Of a stretch of DNA of 64,000 nucleotides, positions 1-9,388 are shown one piece after another. This DNA is from Sparassis latifolia (lineage: Eukaryota > Basidiomycota > Agaricomycetes > Polyporales > Sparassidaceae), in assembly GCA_018466975.1 (NCBI GenBank), contig CM031562.1, positions 2,976,001-3,040,000 of the forward strand. The letters are read 5' to 3'. Below the pieces are notes generated by a model. The model searched no databases. It had not been told where the DNA came from and saw only the letters and a list, made by a program, of their open reading frames with translations. The stretch's first letter is position 1. Each line of letters opens with the position of its first letter. Made by a program: the position numbers and the translations under genes.

Positions 1-555
1 GGATGTTTCGTCGCTTTTATACACCTACGCGGCGTCGAGTTGTTCCATTTCGCGCCATACTCCTGGTCATGTGCGAGACCCAGCAAGCTGCAGTGACCTC
101 GGCGGGTGTGGAAAGGCTGTCTGTGTACCGCGAGAGCCTAGTGCGAGGCGAGCCGTGCTGCGTCTGCCTTACACACGATCGCTATCTTGTCGACCTGCGC
201 CTCCGAAGGGTGTGGTAAGGAAGGGTGCACAAGATCTAGAGCGATTTCACCGTTCGTGGTTCCCGCGCAGAGAAACACGAATCCCGCAGCGGAGGCTAGA
301 ATGCTTACAGACCGCCTCCCCGCTGTTATTCCGAGTTATATATCGGGTAATGTGCTGTTGTCATTGTCAAGGCTTCGCCAACCTCTGCAGTACCGCCTGA
401 AATATATGTACAGGTAGCAGCACAATATGCATGATAAAATGACAAGAACATGGAATCATCGATAATGGTTGATCGCGCACCATCTGCGCGAGAGAAATCT
501 ATCAAGACGGACGAGGCGAGCATCCATATGAAGCCGATCTGACACCCTGGCGGAC
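1..555. other. No supported gene
   Basis: Only short overlapping open frames without recognisable motifs are present. This is the 3' flank of the minus-strand coiled-coil gene that ends at 556. Confidence 0.5.
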
Positions 556-2605
556 TCAACCCTCTTCGACAGAGATATCGGCCTCGTCGTCGTCATCTAG
601 TGGTATGAACCGCTTGCCTTCGGGTCGCTATTGATCCCCGACGAGTTTACAATAGTCAGGAAACAGGGAGCACGCAAGGGAAACTGCAGACGCACCACTG
701 ACGGTGCCTGTAGCAAAGTACGACGATCTTTGAGGCTCAGAATCTTGCTCACGGGAGTGGACACAGAGTTTGGTGCGATGGTAGGAGCGGGCTGTGCGAA
801 GAACGAGGACGCGGTCATCACTTCGTCCTGCAGTATGGTGCGCCGAAGGAAGGTGTGAGATGTTGGGCTTGAAGCGTGTTGGAAGAGACCTGGGGCTGGG
901 CTCGCTGATCTGATGCGCCCGCCCCGGACATTGGCCTTGACTCCAGAGCAGCGGCATGGGACGTACAGCGGTGAAGAGCTTCAGGAACGTTGCCCGATGT
1001 GGGAGAAGATGGCATACTGCTGAGAGGGCCAGTCGCCTCCAGCTGGAGGACGCCTTGCATAGCGGGAAGGCAAGGGACAGAAGCGGTCATATTGGGAAGA
1101 TGAGCAGAGGGTCCAGAAGCATGCTGTAAGGTGGGAGGCATGGAAATTTCGGGCATTTTCGACGGAGCTTCAAACGTAGGCGATGGATCCAGCAGTGAGC
1201 ATCCTACTGATCGCACGAGCGTCGCAGGTACGGGTGCGTGTGGGCGATAACTTGCGGAGCGTGAGAAAGCAACACGATCAGAAGTTGCGTACTTTGAGTG
1301 TGCAGATCCGTGGCCAGGAGTCTCAGGGAAATTCGAAGTATGACCAGCGGACATGGAAGAGAGACGATTTAGACCGGTGGGACGGAGAACAACACGCGGC
1401 ACTCGGCGAGGAGTCTGGGACGCATCCTGAGGTGTGATGACAGAAGGTTTAAAGCAGCCGAGAGCAGGGGCTATACTCTCGGGTGAACGGCGGATAGCAT
1501 TGTGGCGAGTATGCATGTCAACGGGCAGGTGTGGCAGAGCATGAGATCCAGAGACGTTCAGATAAGCGGACCGAGTGAAAGACCTTCCAACGAAGCTATC
1601 AGCACGCCGATTATCAAGCGTATGGGTCACCCCTGCAGCGTCAGCATCAAGTCGACGCTTTTTCCTCTGGTGGAGGTCTTCAGATGGAGATGACAGAGAG
1701 TGTTCGTTATTTGATTTCGGAGTAAGTGAGATCACTTGCAAGTTCCGCTTCGGACTATGGCGACGAGAAGTTGCCGGAGACAGAGCATCTGAGAGGCGAC
1801 CAGGGCACTTGTTATCACGAACGGCGTCTTTGATGTTATTCTGAGCGTTCTGGATGTGGAGGGGAACCGATTGCAGTAGAGGAAGAATTGGAGTGAGTGC
1901 TATTAGTATCTTCCCTTGCTGATCTTGCAACGTTTGTAGAGCCTGCGACTGGGTTTGATTGAGCTATAACATGAGGGGAATGTTGAATCCACGAGGCAAG
2001 TCCTAAAGGTCAGATGACAAACCATATGGAGCACGTCGATCTTTTTGTCCAAGGCTTGCAGTCTGCTATCAACCCCGGCTAGGTCTACACGAAGTGTCTC
2101 GACTTGATTTGTCTGCGTAGGATTCCCCAGCGTTTTCTGTATCGCCATCTGGCATCTATTTACTGTAATGGAGTTAGGTGGGCATAACACGTGTGCGCGC
2201 GCGTTCTACGGCGCATACATCGACCGGAAACTGCGTATAATAATAAGCGGGATGATACACACCTAGATTTACCGTCTCCTCCAACAGTTTCTCGTGATCC
2301 TGCTCAAACAGCTTCTGCATGGTAACGATTTCTCTCTTCGTATCGTGTACACCGATCGTCAGTTTTGCCACACGATCGGAGAATTTCTCCAGGTTCGCCT
2401 GAGTGTCATGCAGCAGTATACGCATGGACGTTCCCGCTTTGTCCAGAGGTACTATCGGGGAAAGAGAGCTGGCAGAAGTAGAATGTGCAGGGGTAACGGA
2501 CGAATCGTTCTTGCGTTGCAGAAGATGACCCCAGAGTACGCTGGAGGTGGTCGCACGAGCATATATTCGCGACATTTGAGAAGGATCTGTTCCCTTCGTG
2601 CTCAT
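556..2605 (-). CDS. Uncharacterised coiled-coil protein, 5 exons, about 586 aa
   Basis: I do not recognise the family. Exons 2605-2263, 2162-2023, 1963-890, 827-696 and 627-556 join in phase (introns 100, 59, 62 and 68 nt, all GT-AG) into a 586-residue protein. The N-terminal ~190 residues are hydrophilic and heptad-like, including TKREIVTMQKLFEQDHEKLL and DSRLQALDKKIDVLH, so a coiled coil is likely. The middle ~350 residues are Ser/Pro/His-rich and look disordered, with a basic patch (HQRKKRRLDADAA) that could be a nuclear localisation signal. The C-terminus is compact: KILSLKDRRTLLQ, then GKRFIPLDDDDEADISVEEG. The layout of coiled coil, disordered linker and short acidic tail fits a nuclear scaffold or meiotic accessory protein, but that is inference only. 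The start is the first ATG of exon 1. Confidence 0.6.
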
Positions 2606-3101
2606 TGTTCGCTCAACAAGGTAGTGAAGGTTTTTTGTGGAGGTGGACGTGAGAGGCAGAAGCTAGCGAGCTCGAGTTCACCTGAACGACCTACCTTCAC
2701 TCCCTTCCCAAATGAGTAAGTGTAGTGTTCCCGGATCTCCAGACTTAGTCAACTAGCCTCTAGTACAGTACATAGGAAGGGTCTTTCCTCTCTAGATGGT
2801 TCAATGGGGCCTTCGCAGCACCTCCTCTGGACGGCGGTCGTGTGCGATGTTCAAATGTGAGTAGTATATAGCATCACGGGCGTGCAAGTATTGGTCCCGC
2901 GGCGAACGATTCAACGAAAAATTATCAATCGCATGTCACCGGAATATATGCCAGTCCAATAACAAGTAGATTTCAATAAATTTAGAGCTTGCGCTGACAA
3001 TAGTGTCAGCCTTCCTACATAATGGAAACTGAAGTAGTACACGAGGAAGTTAAGCAAATTTAACGCCAGCCGGAAACAGACAGAGGTTCCTCTGCTGAAC
3101 T
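2606..3101. other. Intergenic, no gene seen
   Basis: About 500 bp between the start of the coiled-coil gene and the 3' end of the F-box gene. I see no conserved frame. Confidence 0.5.
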
Positions 3102-4463
3102 CTAAGCTGCCATTGCACCTCCAAGGTTCACTACAGGTACATTGACGAGCTGTAGATCGTCCGCAGTTGAGGGGACTGCGATCCACCGCCAAGAGCCCTG
3201 TGACGGACGGCGAACTTTGTTTAGGCTGAGAGAGCGAAACTTCGCGGTCCAATCCATCGGCCGCAGCAATTGCGTCCAGATCTGTTCATCGAACTCGACT
3301 CCACTGAATAGGGTAATGTTCAAGTCTCGGGCATTCTCGAAATACACCGCTGTTGCTTCTGCAACTACCTCGCCGAAATCTTGTCCACTGCGCTGAAACT
3401 CATGCCGAAAATGGGACGAGACTGAATCAAGTGTGGCTGTGCGTACATCTAACACAACCCTTGTGAGTGCAGGGGAATGGGTCCCGGAGAAACGGAAGGA
3501 GACTGTTTCGGTACCCGGTGAGCCCTGAGATGAAGCGTGGCCGATGTACGTTAGGCGAATCGTGGCAGAAGAGGGACAGAAGAACGCGTGCAACAGATTT
3601 GTGCTGAACGCCGTCGCTGTTGTTGTTATCTCAAGGGTCTCCAGATTGTTCAACCTTACCGGCTGCCGAGTAGGATCCGGTGGTGGCAACACGCCTCCTC
3701 TCCAATGGGTACGAATGATTAAGGCCTTTAGCTGCCTAAACAACTCCGAAGCGGCATCGATCAAGTGGAAAAGCCAGGTTTCACAGCCTTCGTCGGAAGT
3801 CAACTCCAGGCGATTGAGACCTGGAAAAGGAGTCGCAAATACGCAGGAAGGCGCATCGATCCACGTAGGGTTTGATGTCGGGGCCGGGTGGTTGATATCC
3901 AGCGCTAGGGTGCAAATTCGTTTGGAGTGGGAAATTAAAATTGATTGTAGCTGGTCTAGGTCTGGGTCGCTGAAATCGAGGATACGGAGAATGCGGATGC
4001 GAATGGCCTGATCGTTCGACCACCCGACGAAGCTCTTCGCCACGTCGAGATGACCGGGCTTGATTTGAATGTCGAGCCACAGTCTAGGATCTCCAATGGC
4101 AGCGTGGCGGTATCGCCCACAGATATGGCTCCATGTCAATGCTTTCATGGCCACATCTGGCGCATCAACCGTAGGTGTTGCTTCGTGGTCCAAATCTAAG
4201 GCATTCGATGTAGTCGGTTTGATGCCTGATGAGGCAAATCTTTCGTGGCCCGAATATGAATCGGCCGCTTCCGTATGCGTGTCGTCTTGGATAGAGTATC
4301 GTCCATGGACAAAAATTTCTCGTTCCAACTCGAGTGGAAGTTGGAAAACAGGCGGTGTGGCAGACAAATTGTCAGCGACGACATCATCATCCGGGAGAGG
4401 CACGTCACTAGACATGACAGACGTACTGCGAACCTGGTGTGTTGAGGGAGAAGAGTAGAACAC
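3102..4463 (-). CDS. F-box-like protein (Agaricomycete type), 453 aa
   Basis: A single uninterrupted frame. The first half of an F-box-like motif (LPLELEREIF, about residues 42-51) is separated by a ~58-residue acidic insert from the second half (WSHICGRYRHAAIGDPRLWL, about 111-130). The remainder is a leucine-rich, repeat-like region (LDQLQSILISHSKRICTLAL, LNRLELTSDEG, LKALIIRTHW). This is the standard layout of the large Agaricomycete F-box-like families, which by family knowledge serve as SCF ubiquitin-ligase substrate adaptors; the substrate is unknown. The start may be residue 1 or the in-frame Met at residue 17 (position 4415). The insert between the two halves is unusual and could hide an in-frame intron. 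Confidence 0.65.
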   Translation of the reverse strand: MFYSSPSTHQVRSTSVMSSDVPLPDDDVVADNLSATPPVFQLPLELEREIFVHGRYSIQDDTHTEAADSYSGHERFASSGIKPTTSNALDLDHEATPTVDAPDVAMKALTWSHICGRYRHAAIGDPRLWLDIQIKPGHLDVAKSFVGWSNDQAIRIRILRILDFSDPDLDQLQSILISHSKRICTLALDINHPAPTSNPTWIDAPSCVFATPFPGLNRLELTSDEGCETWLFHLIDAASELFRQLKALIIRTHWRGGVLPPPDPTRQPVRLNNLETLEITTTATAFSTNLLHAFFCPSSATIRLTYIGHASSQGSPGTETVSFRFSGTHSPALTRVVLDVRTATLDSVSSHFRHEFQRSGQDFGEVVAEATAVYFENARDLNITLFSGVEFDEQIWTQLLRPMDWTAKFRSLSLNKVRRPSQGSWRWIAVPSTADDLQLVNVPVVNLGGAMAA

Positions 4464-4692
4464 TGCTACTCACTTTTTACTTGTTTCAGAGATATCTGAG
4501 TCGCGTGACGTCCTGTGGCGCAAGACAGTCTCATATCCGCCGCTTTGTTGGAAGAGTCTAAGCGGTGCAGGACATCAGATAGTAAAGATGGAGCAGAACA
4601 GATGTCATCTTTGACTGGCGGCTGTTAGTGAGTAGGCCTCGGTGATGTTAAGCAATGATACAAATGAAAGCAAGACTAGCTGTGGCAATACT
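4464..4692. other. Short intergenic stretch before the MITE
   Basis: 5' flank of the F-box-like gene. No motif was identified. Confidence 0.4.
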
Positions 4693-5180
4693 TACTATCG
4701 TTACCCCAGTATTGCAATCTGGTCTAGTTATGCAATTTCGCCGTTTTGCCGCATTTTGCTGCACTAAAAATCACAAAAAAATATGCAATAGATGTGCACA
4801 GTCCCAAATACCTTGGCTGTGCAACTTGGGAGTCAAACTCGGATGGGAAGAGTGCGAAGTCTCTGAATTGCAAGTTTGGAGGACTCAGGCGTGACAGTGA
4901 AATGTGCCATTTAAAACTCCGACTAGAGGGAGAACAAGGGAACGGCACGTCGGCAAGCGTGACGATCTGTGACCGATTCGGCGCTCTTGCGTGCAAATGA
5001 GTCTCTTCACTGCGTTCGGTCTTGGAGTCGCACAACATGAGGAAAAAAATTGGCAGTCACACAGAAGGTAGCTTATATGTTGTATATTTGATCCAAAGAC
5101 GTTCGAAGGAAGACGGGCCCGATTTGAAGGAACGGTGACAGAGATGCAATCGCAATTGCATTACTGGGGTAACGATAGTA
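4693..5180. mobile_element. MITE-like element with TA target-site duplication
   Basis: A 484-bp insert (4695-5178) begins CTATCGTTACCCCAGTA and ends with its reverse complement. The match continues into TTGCAAT versus TGCAAT, so the terminal inverted repeats are about 24 bp with one mismatch. Both sides are flanked by TA (4693-4694 and 5179-5180), the duplication made by Tc1/mariner/pogo-type transposases. There is no coding capacity, so it would be non-autonomous. It lies between the F-box-like gene and NNF1. Confidence 0.75.
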
Positions 5181-5451
5181 CTCGCTATGTCAGTTATTTC
5201 CTCTTGAGGCGAATCAAGGGACCTACGATCTCACTTATTCATTCGTACCCTCTCCACGGATAGGAAGCAAACAAAAGCAATATGGTCGTTGAAGCGATGA
5301 GATAACAGTCAGCAGGTACCCATGTGATGCTTCGCACGCTTGAGCGTCATTTACCAACTTCCGGTTGTCAAGAATTGTTATACAAATCAATAGTTAGCGA
5401 TATATATCAGAGGCAGAAATAGGGGGGGTAAGGAGCAATGCAGTAGCCAAT

Positions 5452-6298
5452 TCATCCTGCTGTTGGTCTGACGCTATTGATGGACTCAGCCGTCTGCAGC
5501 GTCCATGACTGAATCTCCTCCAACGGGAGCTTGTCCCATTTTACCTGGATCTGGGTACCACGTGTAAGCGCGGTTGTGAAACCCACACCATAAAAATGCA
5601 TGCCTGATCTAATATGTCGAGGAGCGCGGCCGCCTCATCGTCCACTCGTTCTCGTTCCCTGACGTTGTCCTGAAACTGACCCTGGAGCGCGAGATTCCGC
5701 TTGTCGAGCTGCAAAAACGAGGTGTTAGCAAGGGGAACATCAACATACACTCGTTTCAAGACGGGCATAGGACACACCTGTTCCAGCTCGGCGCGCAGAC
5801 GATCGCGCTCTGCCTCAAACACGGGAATGGTTCTAGCCCAGACCGCGGCGTCAGGCTGGAGATCTTCCTTCCAGACGTCTTTTTCATCGTAACCCGTCTG
5901 CTTTCTGGCCCTGGCTTCGGTGACGACGGCATGAAGTCTGTCTAGGTTTTCGCGCACGTTGAACTGCTCGAAGAGCATCTCGCAGTTGTCCTTGGAAAAA
6001 TAAGGTGAGCTCAAACCTAAGTAATCCGAGCATGACAAACCGTAATTGATGATTCCATATGTTGGGAAACCTTGTTGAAGACAACAGACGCGGACTCTGG
6101 TTGTTCTTCGCACCACTGGGAGAAACATTCGGTGAAGTCCTCATACCTGGCGCATACGATTCGTCGTCCCTCATTTCCGGAAGATGGCATCACTCACGAC
6201 CATTTGTGCGCTGCACGTTGTATGGCGAGTTGGAGTGCGGAGTGGAAGTAAGTCCACCGCTTGCTTGCAGGCTGTGTTCCGGTGGGCGCGTCGGACAT
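5452..6298 (-). CDS. NNF1: Kinetochore subunit Nnf1 (MIS12/MIND complex), 205 aa
   Basis: Nnf1 (human PMF1) is a coiled-coil subunit of the four-protein MIS12/MIND complex that links centromeric chromatin to Ndc80. Exons 6298-6198, 6146-6041, 5990-5778, 5708-5604 and 5544-5452 give 205 residues, the usual fungal length. Family-like blocks are FHSALQLAIQRAAHKWSYED and FTECFSQWCEEQP near the N-terminus, the helical segment ENLDRLHAVVTEARARKQTG, VFEAERDRLRAELEQ, and a C-terminus KWDKLPLEEIQSWTLQTAES. The start is the only ATG in frame with these blocks. Introns are 51, 50, 69 and 59 nt. The last appears to use a GC donor (CAG|GCATGC); the nearest GT alternative leaves a 44-nt intron and adds five unlikely residues. 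The gene is divergent from the F-box-like gene at 7293. Confidence 0.85.
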
Positions 6299-7150
6299 AA
6301 AAAAATCAACTTCTAGCCCCGATTGAGATCAAAGCTCTTGGTTTCTACAAGACACAACTTTAATGTTTTTTGGGACAGGACGATTCACTAACGAGAGCAG
6401 AAGGTCACTCCAGTTGGTGCGGCGGGAGGTTGAGGTGTGTGGCGGAGTACGAAATATCGCACGCTTGTGGCGCAGATCAAACTTGCCTTCTTGGGACTGG
6501 GCTTCTGGGGAAGCACAGCGCTGCAGTGCCCGAAGGTACGACGTGCGGCAGTTATGTTGGCCTGCCAGGTTACCACCGACTAATGCCTTGTACCCTCAAA
6601 AATCTGGAACAATAATGGAAAGTCAATCCGGTAACTTTTTGATACTGTCGTGTGGCGTTCGCCGTTAGCTGAGGGGACCGCCAGAGCCAAACAAGTCGGC
6701 GCTCGTGCGCTACGTCTCAGAATATTTCACTTTCGCAATATGCTTGAGGCCTAGTACGTCGTCTTTGTACTATTCAGTTGTATGGGAAAATGGGGGCCCA
6801 GAGCTGCCGAAACATCTCTACTCAGGTTGCAGTCGGCTCACCTACCCGGTGGACTACGGTGAGTGGTGTGCACTTGCCATATTGCGTTGTGTGTCCCACT
6901 CGTTGACCCACTGTACCTGAGCCTATAATTGCTGGTGACAGACCTCTTAGCTGCTGTTGACACCGATTCGCGTGACAACTCCGACATCAGATCACCATGG
7001 CCGTCCTACCGCGACCACCTTATGTTACTTTTCAATAGAACCCGTCGTCATTATCTGTCATCATACGAGAAGAGCCGGTTTTGTGCTACATTACACGCTC
7101 CGTTGCCCGCGTTCTACCTCCTGTCGCTGACGCCACCGAATCACAAACAT
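6299..7150. other. Divergent intergenic region, no supported gene
   Basis: This stretch separates NNF1 (-) from the F-box-like gene (+). Open frames near 6363-6668 and 6929-7336 have no family-like motif. It probably holds both promoters. Confidence 0.45.
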
Positions 7151-7158
7151 GCCCCCTT

Positions 7159-7164
7159 TATAAA
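7159..7164 (+). promoter_or_regulatory. TATA box of the F-box-like gene
   Basis: TATAAA sits 129 bp upstream of the chosen ATG at 7293. It is followed by a CT-rich stretch (about 7192-7225) of the kind found at fungal transcription starts. Confidence 0.5.
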
Positions 7165-7292
7165 TGTGGGCCATTCAGTCTTCCATCCTCTCACTCAACT
7201 CTCCCTTTTCATTTCTTCAGTTCCTGGTCAGTTTCAAACGATGCATCGTCTCTGCCCCGTCACGTGTACTGACCGTTCAGGATTCTTCAGCC

Positions 7293-8720
7293 ATGCTAGG
7301 CGTCACTCGACCTCTCCAAATCCCGATATCATCTGAAGCACCGTCTGCACCGTCTGCAAATTATACACATGACCAAGTTGTGCCTCGGGCACAGACGGGA
7401 GTTAGTGTGCTCGATTCATCGTCTCAGGGTACTTCCCTTCCGCCCAGCACCAGTTTCTCGACCGAGCTGCTGATGCGACTATTTCGTGTCACTTTGGCGT
7501 CCTTGCGGAATGACGAGAATTTGCCTTACTTTATCATGGCGCTGAGTCATGTATGTCGACGGTGGAGGTCCATCGTTCTTACTTCTCCAGACCTGTGGAC
7601 CGACGTCCGCATGGTTCCCGGCCGAGTTAACCTGGCACATAGATTCTTCTTGCGCTCAGAGAACATGCGCGTGGACATATCCATCGCTACGTCGAGCACC
7701 GCGGACTTCTCTATCGACGAAATCATCCAGATAAAGGAACTTCTCCGCCTTCACGTCTTACGTGCCCATAGCTGCATAATCCGCATCCAAAGCGACATGT
7801 TCGGTACTGATGCCTCGACGGAAGACGACCCTCCCCGATTTACCGTGATTCCTGGGTACCGCGTATTCCTTGACACAATGTCCTCCATGTTTCCCGACGG
7901 CAACTTTGCCAACCTCGTCCACTTTGAGCTGGAGACCTGCGACCCTGTCTTACTTGATGGGTTAGTGCCACTCCTCGGACACTGTCCTGCCTTACAGGTT
8001 CTGACTCTACGTAAAATACGGATGACACCGTCCAGGATGGACGAAGTAGCCTTGTCTTCGGTTTTGCCTGTTAAATTGCCCAAGCTGCGGCAGTTGAATG
8101 TTGTCGGTTGCAGCGTCTTCTATACGGACTATCTTCTCTGCATGGTATTCATCCCTCCTTCCACTGCAGTTCATCTGGAGTTCAGCGGTCGCTGCCTAAA
8201 GGCGCTGACCCAATCATCCTCTCTACAGTCTGTCTTATCCACCATTCAGGGTGCCACACTCCGTTTCATCAAGAACACCGTCGAGCTGGACGCTCCCGGG
8301 GGCCACGTTCGGCAGGAAGCTTTGGTCCACTTGTATTCCAACACCCGCGCCTTCTCGGCGCAATGGCGCTGGGGGCTCGTCGCGCACGAGTTGACGGACG
8401 CGGGACACGTAGGAGAGCACATATTTGAGCTCCCTCGCCTCAAGCAATTGTCGGTCTATCTCCAAGACGTCGACGTCACCCGCGCTATGTGGAGGCAGAT
8501 ACTCGGCCGAATTCCTCCCGAGAATAAGCTGTCACTTGATGTCCATCCTAGTTTACAGGGCACCGTGAGAAGGGTTATGATTCCCAATATCGGCGTCCAA
8601 CAACGTCTACCGGTAAATTATCCAGAACCATGGTGGCAGAGGGTCATAGACATGATCGTCGTCGTAATAGGTTTCGCCCTGCTTTGGCTTCGTGCGTTGA
8701 CGCTGTTATTATACATCTAA
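7293..8720 (+). CDS. F-box-like protein with C-terminal membrane segment, 475 aa
   Basis: The frame is open from 7164, but the ATG at 7293 is preferred because it lies downstream of the TATA box and CT-rich leader. Visible parts are a disordered N-terminus of about 50 residues, an F-box-like region ending ALSHVCRRWRSIVLTSPDLW, then leucine-rich repeat-like segments (LLDGLVPLLGHCPALQVLTL, LPKLRQLNVVGC). Such proteins normally act as SCF substrate adaptors. The odd part is the C-terminus: after PEPWWQRVIDM come about 20 mostly hydrophobic residues (IVVVIGFALLWLRALTLLLY) ending two residues from the stop, which looks like a tail anchor. If so, the ligase would act at a membrane. The substrate is unknown. 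Confidence 0.75.
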   Translation: MLGVTRPLQIPISSEAPSAPSANYTHDQVVPRAQTGVSVLDSSSQGTSLPPSTSFSTELLMRLFRVTLASLRNDENLPYFIMALSHVCRRWRSIVLTSPDLWTDVRMVPGRVNLAHRFFLRSENMRVDISIATSSTADFSIDEIIQIKELLRLHVLRAHSCIIRIQSDMFGTDASTEDDPPRFTVIPGYRVFLDTMSSMFPDGNFANLVHFELETCDPVLLDGLVPLLGHCPALQVLTLRKIRMTPSRMDEVALSSVLPVKLPKLRQLNVVGCSVFYTDYLLCMVFIPPSTAVHLEFSGRCLKALTQSSSLQSVLSTIQGATLRFIKNTVELDAPGGHVRQEALVHLYSNTRAFSAQWRWGLVAHELTDAGHVGEHIFELPRLKQLSVYLQDVDVTRAMWRQILGRIPPENKLSLDVHPSLQGTVRRVMIPNIGVQQRLPVNYPEPWWQRVIDMIVVVIGFALLWLRALTLLLYI

Positions 8721-9388
8721 AGCGCATTTTAACAGCGGCCTTAATCGTACTTGTTATCTCAATGCCATGATATGCATATGCAATGTCGTCTGTATGTCGT
8801 ATGTCTATATACATATGTTGTTTATCATATATGTTGTAAATCTCTATGCCATGTGCTGTCGGTGATGACGGCTAGTCGCCACACATTGCCTGACCTTCTC
8901 ATTCTTTAATGGGTTTGCTCATGCGACTGGCCGAATGGTTACAAGAGGCAGCTAAACGATACTGACAAGGGAGCAGTACATACTACTATCCGTGAGCAGA
9001 TTGCTATTTATGGAATTTCCCGCCGCAAATTGGCAGTCGGGCCATGAGGCGCCCGTGCGTCGTGGCGCGCTACTCTGAGTGGCGCTCTCCAACTACTCCC
9101 ACCACGTAAGTACTTCCAAGTACCACTCTGTCCGGAAGGAATAATTCTACCTTATTACTGGTATAGTTCCTCCTGGAAAAGAACAGTCTTGCAGAAGTAG
9201 AGGCAAAGGTCTACGGCTCAGCAACTCGGATCACTCTTTAGCAGGACAGACGTGCAACCAGGCTACGACTACGATATCGGGGATGATACACAAGTCTCAA
9301 ACTGTTGTGCTATCGCGGTGACATAGCTTGCCTCTGATATTTGTGCGTTGGACGTTTCGCTTTGGTTGAGGTGACGTCAACGTTGTCG
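8721..9388. other. Intergenic, no gene seen
   Basis: The first ~130 bp are AT-rich (TATATACATATG-type runs near 8810-8840) and probably serve as the 3' end of the F-box-like gene. The rest is upstream of the Dsc1 gene. Confidence 0.45.

Noticed and set aside
6363..6668. Two overlapping plus-strand frames of 81-101 codons
   Set aside because: They overlap each other in different frames, and neither has a family-like segment.
7164..7292. N-terminal extension of the F-box-like protein from 7164
   Set aside because: It starts inside the TATA box, and the extension is translated CT-rich leader; the ATG at 7293 is the better start.
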